DNA from: Pogonophryne albipinna
Lineage: Eukaryota > Chordata > Actinopteri > Perciformes > Artedidraconidae
Length of the DNA stretch: 64,000 nucleotides
Direction of reading: 5' to 3'
Assembly (NCBI GenBank): GCA_028583405.1
Contig: CM053246.1
Coordinates: 21,521,570-21,585,569 of the forward strand
Position numbers and translations under genes: made by a program
Shown: piece after piece, positions 22,351 through 35,891 of the stretch
Numbering within the stretch: position 1 is the first letter of the stretch
How the letters are laid out: each line of letters starts with the position of its first letter
The notes under the pieces: generated by a model
The model's database searches: none
What the model saw: only the letters and a program-made list of their open reading frames with translations
Told to the model about the DNA's origin: nothing

Positions 22351-22354
22351 AAAC

Positions 22355-23095
22355 ATTTGTTCTGCATGTGAACGGTCTGCAGAGTCACAAACCCTCAAAG
22401 TACACCCTGTAGCGAGTACAACTCTAACACAGAAAAGACCTGTCTGTGCTGCCCCAGAACGCCTCGTTGGACATTTCTCTTCTTCCATTGTTTGCTTCCT
22501 GGGTTCTGTGACGTGTGAAAACCCAAATCAACAACAAATGACGGATTGGCCCAAATGGACCAATCCGCGGTGCCCCTCACACACCAGGATCCCTTGGCTA
22601 ACTAACAGGGAGTCCCATTGACTTGCATAGAGCTCCCTGAACGCTGGTAATAGACGCGTTGGGATGGCGGAGAAATGCTCTCCGCAGACCCATTCTCACA
22701 GCGTTATAAACCTTTTTCTTTCTCAATATCAAGCCACACTTTTTGTTTTTACTTCGTCAGTGAGTGTTTGTGTGCTCAGGATGAGTTTCGCTTGTTCTCG
22801 CTGTATCGCCGACCCGGAAACCTGCCGCTCCTCGTAGCAGCTCGCAGCAACGAGCAGCAACGTGCCCCGCAACGTCCCGACCAATCAGAGCACACTGGGC
22901 TCACAGGGAGGGAGGGGGGGGGGGGGGGGGCAGGAGCTCCAACAAGCCGTTTTAGGACAGAGAGTGAATACACATACTATACAGAGATGCTGTGAGAAAC
23001 CAATGTGAGTTTGTAAAATTGCACAATTTAAATCTATTCTAGTAGACCTCAACAATGGAAATATGATCAGTAGAAATGGCCATGACATGGGACCT
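22355..23095 (-). mobile_element. TTAA-type MITE, left end truncated
   Basis: Reverse-orientation relative of the element at 30927-31715: it ends GGCCATGACATGGGACCT followed by TTAA at 23096-23099 and matches over most of its length (for example CAGAGATGCTGTGAGAAACC, GTTATAAACCTTTTTCTT). The other terminus is missing near 22355. Contains a G run at 22913-22930. Confidence 0.82.
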
Positions 23096-23099
23096 TTAA

Positions 23100-24602
23100 T
23101 GATGCATTCAGGTGCTTATTTTCAAAATGTAAAGCCAGTGTATCACCAGAAAGTTGAAAATGTAAATAGTAGTAATACAAAAATGCAGTGCAAAAATATA
23201 CATCTTTCAATTTGGTTTCTACCAGTTTTTCCTCCAGATCCAGGCAAAGGAAAGCTGTATTAGAGTATTTGTTAATTGGACTCATTAGGGTGGGCTTAGT
23301 CCAAAATATGTGCACTTTAGAGGATGAAGCCCCTGAATCAGAACACAGCTATTATCACTTAATACCTACCGAGAAGAACGATTGAGAAGAAAAGGATTAG
23401 CAGCATTTTACTGTCAGCTAAGTGGTTGGATTTTAGAATGTGGATGCTTAGCAAGAACAAAAATAACAGGCCTTGAACTTCCTGTAGCCTAATTTAGCGT
23501 TATCATATCAATCCTGTTTTTGTAGCCAAATGTTTGTATCTTACCTTTTCACTGGCGTACTACAGGTTGGCACAAGGCTATATTTTCTCATTTCATGTAC
23601 TCATGGCAACATAAAGACTAAATCTCCTCCGGCGAAGCGCTCATATAAACACTTTAATCCTCTTAAGACCTTAGCGTGGGCGCTGTGAATACCTGCATTA
23701 CTTCTGTGCATGGTAATGTACCCACATAACTCTTTAATTATTCTATGATCTCATCCAGAGTCATTCAGCTATTACAAAGAAAGGCCTATTCAATACATAA
23801 ATGCCAGAATAGCTCAGCTGTGCAATTGACATTTTGCTAAACGGCTACCCTGGACATTGATTGTTCAGTAGCTTATAAATCATAATGTGGCACAGCAGGC
23901 CTGTGCTTTTTTGGATTGCTCAACATGAGGGTGTATGGGCAAAGGATTGTGTGTAAGGAAATGATTGTTCCTGTGTTTAACTGCTTTAATGTAAGCTGAA
24001 ATAAGTATCATTAGGCCAAGTAGCACATCATTAACCAACTTTCTTTGAAATTGAACACACTGAGAATATGAAGATGTATGTACAAGCTAATTTGCATAAT
24101 GTTAGAATAAAATATATTTGTTTAAACCCTTACATGTTCATACTCTGAACAACTAATGCCATACTGAAATATAAGAACAGTATCTTGTTCTACATGTATC
24201 CTAAATGCTCCATGAGTATGCACTGCCCACTAATTTACTAAATAAACACCATGAAGTATGCCATTACCAGCCCACTGTTCACACTGAAGGACACTCAGGA
24301 AACACAGTCGTATCACATGACTAATGGCTGGTCTCCATTACCTTGAAAAAGCAGCGTCACATTTTAAAACTTGATTCAAATGACCACATATTGGTCATAT
24401 TGGCAATGGTTACTTTGTTCTGTAAACTCGTTCCACATCACAGCATCTATTGTGTACACAAACGACACATATTATGTATTTGGACTTGTATTTTAATTTG
24501 TAATTCTGAACAAAACCAGTGTTTTCATCTACGCTCATGGATCTAAAGTAGCTTGCTAGTGAATCTGATTTAATCTGTGATATTTGTGAGATCAAGTACC
24601 CA
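23100..24602. other. unique DNA without genes
   Basis: About 1.5 kb without transposon termini or recognisable coding sequence. Short open frames show no domain. Confidence 0.45.
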
Positions 24603-24651
24603 TTGGCGTGTGGCGCAGTGGGCTAGTGCGTTGGGATCAGGGGGCACAGGC

Positions 24652-25804
<1,153 letters not shown>

Positions 25805-25915
25805 CACAGGTTCAAACCCCACTGCAGTCAGCATGTCGTTGTGTCCCTGGGCAAGACACTTCACCCAGTATTGCGCTTTGGATAAAAAGCGTCTAACAAG
25901 TAATCTGTAATGTAT

Positions 25916-26092
25916 AAAAATTCACTCTGAATTAGAAGATGCCATCGTTATCACTGTAAACTGCAAATGTGGCGTCAATATGTTTTTATGTACTGTTGCT
26001 TTTGTGTCATTTATATGTAGTGTAAAGCCCTTTTAGTTATATAAATAAACATTGCTGCATAAAGTCTTACTAAATTCCACATGCTAGCCCGA
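25916..26092 (+). repeat. LINE/SINE tail-like fragment
   Basis: GTGTAAAGCCCTTTTAG followed by TATATAAATAAACATTG at about 26020-26055 resembles the last bases of a fish LINE tail. Otherwise unremarkable. Confidence 0.35.
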
Positions 26093-26275
26093 GATACTTG
26101 CATTTGACACTGAATCTAATAAAGCTCAACGAAGCCAACGACCATTTTCAAAATTGTGCACATTAAAGTCATGAAAACCCTAATTTGCATTGCCTATATC
26201 GAGTGGTTCTGTTTTTAGCACTACTCTTTTTAATGCCATCTATTTCCTTTAATAAGGATATACATTCATCTTATG

Positions 26276-26520
26276 TTTGCAACTCCCTTCCCACTCATCT
26301 GAAAGGCCAACACTCTAGCATCCTTCAAAACATCTCTCAAAACTCACTTATTCACTCTAGCTTTCAAACTCTGATCAACATCCCCCCCCCTCCATTTTAC
26401 TCTGCACTTGGATTATGACTACTGTTTATCTTTTTTTGTTTTCTTTGTGTTGTTTCTGTTCTAATTTTATGTAAAGCGTCTTTGAGCGCTCTAAATATCC
26501 CATGTATTATTATTATTAAT
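26276..26520 (+). pseudogene. L2 C-terminal fragment with 3' tail
   Basis: Reads as NSLPTHLKGQ and FQNISQNSLIHS-like residues, matching the WNTLPLHVR / FKSTLKTHFF end of L2 proteins, followed by a short 3' UTR with GTAAAGCGTCTTTGAGCGC and an (ATT)n tail near 26507-26518. It is the extreme 3' end of an L2 insertion. Confidence 0.65.
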
Positions 26521-26650
26521 ACATTATAGCGTAATCTACCCTTAGATACTTGCATTTGACACTGAATCTCATAAAGCTCAAAGACCATTTTCTAAATTGT
26601 TCATATTAGAGTCATGATAACCCTAACCCTAATTTGCATTGCCTATATCA

Positions 26651-27218
26651 CATGTGTCAAACCCGAGGCCCGGGGGCCAAATCCGGCCCTTGGTGGATTT
26701 AATTTCGGCCCGCAGGATAATTTCTAATTCCTATTAGATCTGGCTCGCCGGTATATTGCACGCACACCTTCACTCCATCCTGAGGGTCTCCTCCGCTCAG
26801 AGCCTGAGCCCAAACATTGATGACCTTGCTCCCAAGATGAGATGCCAAGTATCTGAACTAGCATCACAGAGCAGCACACTGAGTTTAATGGATGCTTCCT
26901 TCTGCACTTTCTCTCACGACAACAGGGCATGTTTGGTTTGTTCTTTGAGGGAAATAGTTTTGTTGAAGCTGTTGTTGGCCTGTGGGAAAATGTACTCATA
27001 AGAAATGACTCTGGAAAAGCTGCAGATCGAGCCGGAAAATTAATGCAAACTGATTAATGTTTTTTATAGGCAATAATTAAGCTTTGTTAGTTCCAGGTTT
27101 AATATGTGCAATAATTTCATTTCAATACGTTCTGCAATAAACATCGAACCAGTCCGGCCCTCGACTAGTACCCATTTTTAAATGTTGGCCCTCTGTGTAT
27201 TTGAGTTTGACAGCCCTG
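26651..27218 (+). mobile_element. hAT (Charlie-like) MITE, copy 1
   Basis: Left end CATGTGTCAAACCC with GGCCCGGGGGCCAAAT, right end GAGTTTGACAGCCCTG: a decayed form of the CAGGGGTGTCAAAC-type hAT terminus. A reverse copy interrupted by nested elements lies at about 47190-48979. Interior matches include TCTCACGACAACAGGGCATG. No target duplication survives. Confidence 0.78.
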
Positions 27219-27400
27219 TTCCAGATACTTGCATTTGACACTGAATCTCATAAAGCTCAAAGACCATTTTCTAAATTGTTCATATTAGAGTCATGATAAC
27301 CCTAACCCTAATTTGCATTGCCTATATCGAGTGGTTCTCTTTTTAGCACTACTCTTGTTGATGCCATCTATTTTCTTTAATAATGATACACATTCATCTT

Positions 27401-30169
27401 ATGTCTGATAAATACATGTATAACGTCATCCCCACTGGCTTTTTCAGTCTCAAAACGGGATGTGAATAAGAACATATCCAACAACAGAACTGTATGTAAT
27501 CACCACAAATTCTCGAGGCCAAATATCCCAGAAATCCGTCCATTTTATACGTATTGACCTTGAAGTTATTCCCGTTCCCCTCCAGACTGTATCTTGGTTG
27601 CCCTGAGCGACTAGCGAGCGTACAGTAAACGGTCGGGGGTTGATCTAGTTTCATCTGAGGTCACATCGTCTCCATTCCAGGTTTCTGTATCTCTGAGAAT
27701 CTGTTGGATCGTGCAAAGAGCTGCAGTTTGATTAGTGCCGGCTGCTTCTCCTCCTCCTCAGCATCTCCTGCAGGGCAGAAAACAAACCGTCACCATACAA
27801 AAGCATCATCGGCAGACTCATAGGGCGGGAAAAAGAGAGAGTGAATCTTTCTCCACTGTAACCCTGAAGCGACAACCCCCGATCGAAGCTGTGACCTTAA
27901 TACACACTTCATAATGCTGAGAAACCCAACGGGTGGATTTTAAGCTGCAGGACTATTTCTGAATGCCAGGATAAGGTGCCAGTCATACTTAGAGCTTTGG
28001 AAATCAGCTGAATGGTGAATTTGTAGAGGATAATAAGCTGTTATCAGCGGGTGCTTTTCTGTATTTTCTTGTTTTTTTTCAGAGTTGGGACAGGAATAGA
28101 TCAGTAATTCTGTGTAAAACTTTCTGTTTTACAAGCTTTACTGGTTTAAAACCTGCAGGGAACAGTGTGGGACTCAACTCTCTGCAACTCATTATCCCAC
28201 AGCTTTCATTAGCAGTGTTCACATGAAGGATGTAAGCATCTTTAATTGTATTGTAGCAGTAGAGCTAATCATTGGGTGAGGTGTTAGCAGAATGGGGGTT
28301 GAAACCAGAAGCAGTCAACCAATCAAATCAGTCAATATTGGAGTGATTTTGATTGGTTATTTATACACCAGGTGGACCCTTCATGACTCCAAATGAAGGA
28401 TTGTGTTGCTCCATAACTTCTAGATTTGTAAATAAGCATCAAATACTTGTTAAAATCAACATTTTTGTAGCTGGAATGTGTGATTCAAACCCCCATTGTA
28501 AATTTGATATATCTGTATAAGGTCATTAAGTCATTATTTTATAAGTAAAATCCCTGCTCCCTTGGGACGGACATAACTGTGTCTTTCTTTTTAACAGAAA
28601 CATCATGGTTTAGGTTGAATATTGAAATACTGATAACTGGACCTACTGTTTTTAAAAGGCCTTATCGTAACAGTGTTGAATGTGCATTGCAAGCCTTACT
28701 CTGCTTTTCAATAATTTGCCTTTTTAATTCTGAATCTTGTTTCTATTTCTATATTTAAGTCATGTTGTAATCTTGCTTCCTATACTTCTAATTAGTTCAT
28801 CCTGTCTTATTGCTTACACAGAACATGACTCAGTGTTTTTTCATCCTCTGTCCTGATTCCTCAACATTAAATGTCTCCTTCCGTCAGTGTTTTCATTTAC
28901 ATTCCCCATCATGCAGTAACATTAGCTGGAGATTAATTAGTCTTTGTTCCTTAAAGTCCCTTAAAGTGCAAATGGCTGCACGGAAAATGCACCCATTTCC
29001 AGTCTGTTATCTATTACAGGTCCATTTATGTGCTTATCTATTAAGTAAATGAGATGCCAATGGTAAATAGTTTTACTTAACAAATGACAAATGACCTCAG
29101 TGTACGGGTCCTTCACAAAGCGCTGCGTAACACGATGACAAAGGAGGCGGCTCTTGAACACTATCCAGCTTCTAAATGGCCAGCCTGGTCGAGTGCATCA
29201 TTCCCGTGTCAGGGAACAAACAAATAAGACGAAGTGCTCTCTCAAAGTCACTGGAAAGGACAACCACACTGGCTCCAAACAAACAATGATAGATGAGCAG
29301 TACATGATGGTCTGGGCAGAGAACGAGGGGGGGGGGGCGTTCAATTAGTACAAGGAGAAATGGCAGTTTAACGGTACGAAGAGAGGAGCAGGCAGGCATT
29401 AAGAAACGCCAAATTGAAAACGCATACATCTCAAAAGGCCTGACAACCTCATTCCCTTCTCTAAAATTGGTCACAAATTTATGATTTTCCATAATTGTTC
29501 ATGTTTTGACACCTCATATTTCAATCCTGAGCGAAAAGTATGCTTGGGAGGATTTAAAAAAAAGAGTTTAAGGGTGCTACCATGTGAAAAACTTAGTCTA
29601 AATGCTAAAAGGGTGATTTGAGCCGCACTCTCCTCTCCCCTCACCTCTCAACTTTGCTCCGGGATTTGTGGCACACCGGAGGCGCCAAGCTATTGTGAAG
29701 AGTTACACCTTCAAAAGCACTCTGAGCCCGCCTCATGAATATTTATACGCTGATTAGGTGCTCTGATTTATCAGGCTGCGACAGAAAGGAATGATGGGTC
29801 CTTAAGGACTTGAGGCTTGCTCGGAGACAAAGGTATGGCTCTCTTAATGCAGATCCTACACTCCACATAAAAGGCTCTCCATTAGAGAATAGTGCTGGCT
29901 GCGGAGGAGGAGGAAGATTCAAGCTTCAATCTTTTTTTTTTACTCCGTTGGCACCGAGATAACAGATAAGAGCTTTGTCATCATAAATTCAAAGTGAAAT
30001 ACAATGACGTAAGCACTACAGCGAAATGGATTTACAGCGTACATTATTTTGTGCTTAGGCAGTTCCAAAGCACAAGATTGAAAATGTAATGGAAAGTGAT
30101 TCATATTTATTAGTAAATAAAGTGAATTTGTCTTCACTGTTTGACTGATTTTGTACTTATATGCTGCTG
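27401..30169. other. 2.8 kb unique DNA; possible non-coding conservation near 29630-29920
   Basis: No transposon termini seen. The stretch about 29630-29920 is GC-balanced with ordered motifs (ATGAATATTTATACGCTGATTAG-like region, TGATTTATCAGGCTG) and might be a conserved regulatory element, but this is only an impression. A G run lies at 29329-29337. Confidence 0.3.
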
Positions 30170-30335
30170 TCTGTCGGGACTCTGCGTGGTCTGTGTTATG
30201 CTAACCCTAATGTCTGCCTCATGGTGTTATTGTATTCATGTTTCCGTGGTCTTCATTTGAACTTTTCTTCTTTCTTGTGAAGCACTTTCTGTGAAAGGTG
30301 CTATACTAAATACACTTATTAATATTATTACCATT
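30170..30335 (+). repeat. LINE 3' tail fragment
   Basis: TTGTGAAGCACTTTCTGTG followed by AAAGGTGCTATACTAAATAC and TTATTAATATTATTA is a typical fish LINE end. Confidence 0.5.
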
Positions 30336-30829
30336 CAAAATAATCTCAGTGGAGCTTAAAGTACTTTCTGATTTTGAGACATTTCGATTTTTTAAATGAA
30401 CTTCATGCTGGTCGAAGGCTCTTTGTTTAAAATAGATCTAAAGTTGTTTTTGATCTTTTAAAGAGGGCGATTCTCAAACTCAACTCAGACATCCAACACT
30501 GTTGTGTTTTTGCAAGTAGTTCAATTTAATAGCGTGGTTTAATTCAGTGATTAACAATTTGTGTTGAGCCGACCTAGAGGTTAGCTTCGCTCCCTCAACA
30601 AAGAGCAATGATATTTCTCCATTGTGTTCTGGTGCAGAAAATAAGCTTTGTGGCAAACACACATTTATGATACTTACACCTTTTATTCAGCAGTGAACTC
30701 TCAACATATTAAAACCACTTTTTGATTTGTGAATTGTAAATGCAATCATGAGAAGTGAAAAGCTAACGTTCGGCTATAAACAAACAACATGTTTTTGCCG
30801 CTGCTTTTAATTGAACTATTCACATCTTA
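30336..30829. other. no gene seen
   Basis: AT-rich unique sequence, nothing recognised. Confidence 0.4.
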
Positions 30830-31800
30830 AACTGCACTGTAACTTTTATCCATGTATTTTTTTCTTTTAATGTTTATTTTATTATCTTTTCTTTTTAATG
30901 ACTGATTTTAAATGCCATTTTCTTAAAGGTCCCATGTCATGGCCATTTCCACTGATGATAATTCCATTGTTGAGGTCTACTAGAATAGATTCATACTGTG
31001 CAATTTTCCAAACTCACATTGGTTTCTCACAGCATCTCTGTATAGTATGTGTATTCACTCTCTCCACTAAACGGCTCGTTGCAGCTCTTGTCCCCCCCTC
31101 CCTGTGAGCCCGGTGTGCTCCGATTGGTCGGGACGTTGTGAATCGCGCTGAGCTCCGTGGAGGTGTGATTTCCTTGTTTAGCGATACACAGCGAAACACA
31201 GCCAAACTCAACCTGAACACACACAAAGTCACAGCCGAAGTAAAAACAATAAGTGTGGCTTGATATTGAGTAAGAAAAAGGTTGATAAACGCTGTGAGAA
31301 TGGCTCTGCAGAGAGAATTTCGCCGCGATTCCAACTGTCTGTTATCAGCCTGCAGCCAGGGAGGAGAGATCAGCAGAGCTGCTTGCACTGAGTGTGTGAG
31401 GAAGTCCGTGGATTGGTCAATTTGGACCAATCAGCGGGGGCTTAACGTAACGGCTCCGCGGACGTAACGTAACGGCTCCACGGATTGGTCCATTTCGTTC
31501 CGGGGACCACATGACATCATGATGTACCCGGAAGAATCAAATGGACAGTGACGTATCTCCAACGAGGCATTTTGGGGAGGTATTTTCTGTGTTAGAGTTT
31601 TACTCGCTACATGGTGTACTTTGAGGGTTTTGAGTCTGCAACCATTTACATGCATAAAAACCTTCATAACACACAAGGGGACGGGTAATAACCGGAAAAG
31701 CATGACATGTCACCTTTAATGTCTTTCGTTTTTTGTAAAGCACTTTGAATTGCCTTGTGTTGAAAGGTGCGATATAAATAAACTTGCCTTGCCTACATCA
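30830..31800 (+). repeat. LINE tail fragment interrupted by a TTAA MITE
   Basis: Left portion AT-rich (30830-30926); right portion TTTTGTAAAGCACTTTGAATT with AAATAAACTTGCCTTGCC (31720-31797), a known type of fish LINE terminus with a CTTGC tail. The MITE at 30927-31715 separates them. Confidence 0.6.
30927..31715 (+). mobile_element. 789-bp TTAA-flanked MITE
   Basis: TTAA at 30923-30926 and 31716-31719. Left end AGGTCCCATGTCATGGCC, right end AGCATGACATGTCACCT. The interior matches 22355-23095 in reverse, and has a local duplication of a GGACGTAACGTAACGGCTCC-like word at about 31442-31482. The open frames on the minus strand (31014-31430) have no recognisable domain. Confidence 0.88.
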
Positions 31801-32094
31801 CCACCGCTTTTTGTTGTATTATTGTTTTACACATTCTAAATAAATCAAATCAGATACAAAAAAAAATCTAAATATTTAGTCTCTTCTTAACGACCGCCGT
31901 TGTCCATGGCACAAGGAAGCTTTGGACATTTTGCTTTACTTTTTAACTGACATATTTATTGTCTTAGAAACAAAACGTGAATATATGTTCAGACTTTATT
32001 TCTCCTAACCGCAAACAATCATTGATTTAGAGAAAAGGGAAGTGGAAGTGGTCAAATGATGAGTGTTTTCTGGGTTTTAGGACTCATTCAAGGT
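31801..32094. other. no gene seen
   Basis: Unique sequence of about 290 bp. Confidence 0.4.
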
Positions 32095-32826
32095 TCAAGA
32101 TTCAGCGCGCTTACATGTAAAGTCAATGCAGAGACGCGTACAGACGCAAATTCGCTCCGACGGCGCCCCTGAAGCGGTTGATGTGAATGCCGTGGCGCAA
32201 TTGAGGCGATTGAAGGGGGCCGCGACAACCGCTCGAGTTCAATTTGGTCAACTCGAACGTCAAATTCGCATGATGCAATCTCGCGGTAGCCAATCAGCGG
32301 CGAGGATCTCAGCCTGCCGTCACTGATGTTGAATCAGAAAATCAAAACATCAGCCGTTAGTTGTTAGCCCTCAGAGCTCACAGCTCTTCATATCTGTTCA
32401 GAAACTAGACAAAAGTTAAACAAGTACAAACCACAGACTGCCTGTGTCATGGCGCTGGTTTATTTATGTCTGTAGGCCGTTGTTGTGAGTTTGGACGGAG
32501 CAGCTACAGGTTAGTTTAGCTTGATCGATCCGATCTCCATTCAGAAAACAAGCATTTTAAAAGGTTTTTCGCCTGCCGTCTGTCTGCAGACTTGTCAAAG
32601 CATTAATTCATGGTTTTTACTAACCGGTATCAGTATGTTGTTACTTCGGCATCATTTTGAAACGTGTATTACAATTAAATCACGGTGAAATGTATTCATT
32701 TAGTAGTTGTAGCTCCCTCTCAAGCGCGTCCTGTTTGAATGATGCAAGTAAACACAGCTGATAGCCGCGGTGAAACCTTTATATATACAGTCTGGGGTGA
32801 AACTCGAGCGTTTAGAGCGATTAGAG

Positions 32827-34262
32827 CAGGGGTGCCCAACCTTTTTTGAACAGAGAGCTACTTTTAAAGTTGCCAGTCTGCCGAGATCTACCAGTCCAAA
32901 TAGAGAGACGTAGCCATTACTGACAGCCTACCAGGTAAATACACACTTCTACTTGTATAAAACTGACCTTTGTACGATTAATACTTCATAAAATACTGCA
33001 GATCCTTTATCTCACCTCTTTCTAATCTACACACATACAAGTATTTAACTGAAGTTACACAACAGTGTTGTTGATACAGAGTTGGAGTTTATTCATACGT
33101 CACTACAGTGGGTAATGTTTTCAAGAAACATTGAACAGTGCTGCCACATGTGACACAGGAAAAAAGAAAAGACGCTGAACCTTTTCTTTGCCATTATATA
33201 AAAATAGTGTTGCTTTAAAAGTATAAATTAGGCTTACTAATAAGACAACTCAGATCTGAAGCTACACAGGAATCTGCTGCCAAAGTGCAATAAAAAAGAC
33301 AAAATTAATAGAATCAAACCCTTTTTTATTGCATTTTAGTAGATTATAAAAAGAAATGCCTTTTAAATAGGATGCAAGCAACACTAGTTTCTTAACCTGA
33401 ATTGATAATAGACTATAATCAATTTAAACAGAACAGATCTTAATGTTTGCATTCTTATACCATTGTGTACAATAATTATAATGAATAAGTAACAAACTAA
33501 AACTTAGAGCTGATTAATAACGGTATCTAACTTGAGTTTTTATTATATCAAAAACCTGTTGAAATGCTTCTGTTATTTTTACTATCCCCCAAAAGCGCGT
33601 CGGCAGCCTCCAGGAATGCTTCTTTCACAACTTCGCCGTCTTTGAAAGACTTCATGTGTTACGCAAGAACGTGACTGACACGATAAGATGCTCTGGAGCA
33701 GCCTTGCTCTTGTTGTTGGGCCTGGTGAAAATGGACTGCTGTGCATTTAGCTGTCCTTTCAGGCCCCTCCCCTTTTGGAGCGTAGGGCAGAATTAGGAGG
33801 GAATTCCGTCTCGTAGCGTTTGTGCACTGTTTTGAAATGCCGCTCCTAAATGACCCTTCCTCGATAAAGCCACGCTCGCATTGCAGATGAGAGACGGATG
33901 GACTTTGAATTGGAATAGATACAAACATTATCATCCTCCCACTCGGAGTGAAAATGATATATTTTGGGCTCTTTTGCTTCTGCCATAATTGCGGTCTTGT
34001 GTGTGTGCGGACTGTCACTCCTGTTGACACGGACAACGTCAGCGAAATAGTGCCCACTGCCCACTAGCCACGCCCCGACACATGGGGTCACGCCGGCCAA
34101 TCACAAAGCTTTGATGCGTTCAAGTGCATTATTCTGGCACAGGAAGATTATGTTACAGGACATTAACGATAAAACCGAATATTGTTGTTCTGTTTTTAGA
34201 CACATCTCGCGATCGACTGGGAATCTCCCGGTCGATCGCGTTCGACTGATTGGGCACCCCTG
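32827..34262 (-). mobile_element. 1436-bp hAT element with transposase remnant, 8-bp GATTAGAG duplication
   Basis: Perfect 13-bp termini CAGGGGTGCCCAA and TTGGGCACCCCTG, flanked by GATTAGAG at 32819-32826 and 34263-34270. Precise ends and an intact target duplication mean the boundaries are certain. The first part of a hAT transposase is encoded on the minus strand near the right end; the rest of the coding region is absent. Confidence 0.95.
33545..33988 (-). pseudogene. N-terminal fragment of a hAT transposase (GTF2IRD2/ZBED-like)
   Basis: Starting at an ATG at 33986-33988, the frame reads MAEAKEPKIYHFHSEWEDD, resembling the N-terminus of fish hAT proteins annotated as GTF2IRD2-like. Other frames then give RHFKTVHKRYETEFP (the end of the BED zinc-finger region), ASYRVSHVLA, and HMKSFKDGEVVKEAF and EAADALLG, in family order. 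Several frameshifts and stops separate these pieces. The BED cysteines are lost and the catalytic core is absent; similarity ends near 33545. Confidence 0.75.
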
Positions 34263-34312
34263 GATTAGAGCATAGCGAATATTCGCATCGCGTCCGGTGT
34301 GAACGCAGCATT

Positions 34313-35865
34313 ATGGCCTGTGGGATGAAACATTACTGCACCATTCATGTTATTCACAGGCTAATCATGTCCTGTCTTTGTGTAATCTAACAGACGGGAT
34401 GGACAGAAGCACAAGGTCCAAACACCAGATAAAGTCTAGCGGCGCTCTCTAAAGAGGACGAATAATCCACAAAGAGAAGTAATCAAACACCTCCAGCTCA
34501 CTTCGACGTGCCGCAATCACTCAAACACTTTCCTGCCGTTTTGTTCTTCATTCATGTCCGACTTTCTTCCCCGACTGTTCTGTTAGAGTGACAGGTGAGA
34601 TTAAGCACCCTTTGAACTCGGTCTGGTGATTGGAGGAGCAGTCTAAATTGAAGCAGTGTTATTTCATGCTGAGTCAACGAGAAAATGGGAGCTGGGGGCG
34701 TCTCCTCTCTGAATGAATAAATAGCTTTTTCAGAAGGGAAAGGTGTGGAGCCAGATCTAAAATGAATTATTGAACAATTATGAGAATTGTAAAGGCAAAA
34801 GGGGAAAAATGATATTAAAAATGTTTTGGCGCAGCATCTCGGCTTTCGTTTAATCTCTTAGAGAAACAGAAATATGACCTGGGAAATAATTCAAATGAGA
34901 CAAACATTGATGAAAAGGTTTTTCTCGGTCCAAGTTTAAACAAATACGAGCCTCACAGAATAGAGGATGATTTAAGAAGGAAATGCATCCAACACCAAGG
35001 GCGTTCATAAATCTTAATGTTAGGGGACTTTGAATGACCCTTTGTGAATGCACTGGCCTGTTAAATTGATTTGAATAACTTTCATATGACATTCTCTAAT
35101 TAGAAATGACTAGAAAAATGTGATATTTCACCTGAATTTCAGTCAAGATCACAAATGATAATGACAGAGTATTTCAGAGAATACAGATGCAGCTCTCACA
35201 GGAATAACGTCACACTTTGAGATTATTCAAATGCTTTTGAATGTCTGTAATTCAAAGGCGGTTCAGTGAGTACACAGTATTTACATATTTGGTTATTGGA
35301 TTAGATTTCAATTAAACAAACACATTTAATCCAGGAATGAAATATATAAAACCCGATCTGAAACTGATTATTATTTTTAAAATAGTTTTCACCAAATCAA
35401 GTAATACTGCACGCATCAAATATACTTTCTGATACAGCGGGTAGAAATACGTTTCCGTAGGGGGTTACTGCCTCTATCTAAGTTAACCTTTTAACATTTT
35501 AAAGTCCTGACATTACCCACTGATGTTCAACATTCATGAAAAACACTTATTTTGGATAAAACTTATTGTGTGTTGCTGAGAAATCAAACCATACAATATC
35601 CGTGTTTGGCCAATTACCCAATACATGATGAAACATATGCAAGTAAGCAAAGAACACTTTGGTAATAGTTGTTTTTAACAGCATGTGGTGTGGATTCTTT
35701 TTAAAGAAATCCCCTCTGAGTGGAGGATTGTGGGAGATGCAGTGTGACATGCTGTCTGCTCACAGACAAAACTAATCAGTCAGGACCAACAGCGCAACAT
35801 CTGTATTTGTTTGTTCATTTACATTTCACCAATTGTGTGATGTTTTCTGGAGCCCTGCTGCGCAA
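34313..35865. other. unique DNA without genes
   Basis: About 1.5 kb lacking transposon marks. The part 34440-35100 is moderately complex and may include regulatory sequence; no test is possible here. Confidence 0.4.
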
Positions 35866-35891
35866 ACACACACACACACACACACACACAC
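35866..35891 (+). repeat. (AC)13 microsatellite
   Basis: Pure AC run followed by TTGTATTTGCCACTTGTGAGGAC-like sequence; the TTGTGAGGAC word is the complement of the GTCCCCACAAG flank seen near 21270, suggesting a decayed relative of that family. Confidence 0.85.

Larger units (their letters stand above)
26093..27400 (+). repeat. about 105-190 bp unit present three times, with insertions
   Basis: The segment from GATACTTGCATTTGACACTG to TTTGCATTGCCTATATC occurs at 26093-26205, 26548-26650 and 27229-27330. The first and third copies continue into GAGTGGTTCT and about 80 further matching bases. Between the first and second copies lies an L2 fragment; between the second and third, a hAT element. 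Copies two and three are nearly identical, so at least one duplication is recent. Confidence 0.8.
32095..34312 (-). mobile_element. composite DNA element with CGTTCACACCGG-type end
   Basis: Right end near 34290-34312 reads CGCGTCCGGTGTGAACGCAG, a common fish MITE terminus. The left end near 32095-32160 is degraded (GACGCG and GCAAATTCGCT remain complementary to the right). Interior 32340-32740 is the reverse complement of 3430-3830 with long identical stretches. A 1436-bp hAT sits inside, so the element without it is about 770 bp. Confidence 0.65.

Noticed and set aside
24603..24650. tRNA gene
   Set aside because: Box A-like head belongs to a SINE; box B is 1.1 kb away after an insertion and no cloverleaf can form.
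33846..34100. Host zinc-finger gene on the minus strand
   Set aside because: Lies wholly within a hAT with perfect ends and an 8-bp duplication; similarity is to transposase and the frame is broken.
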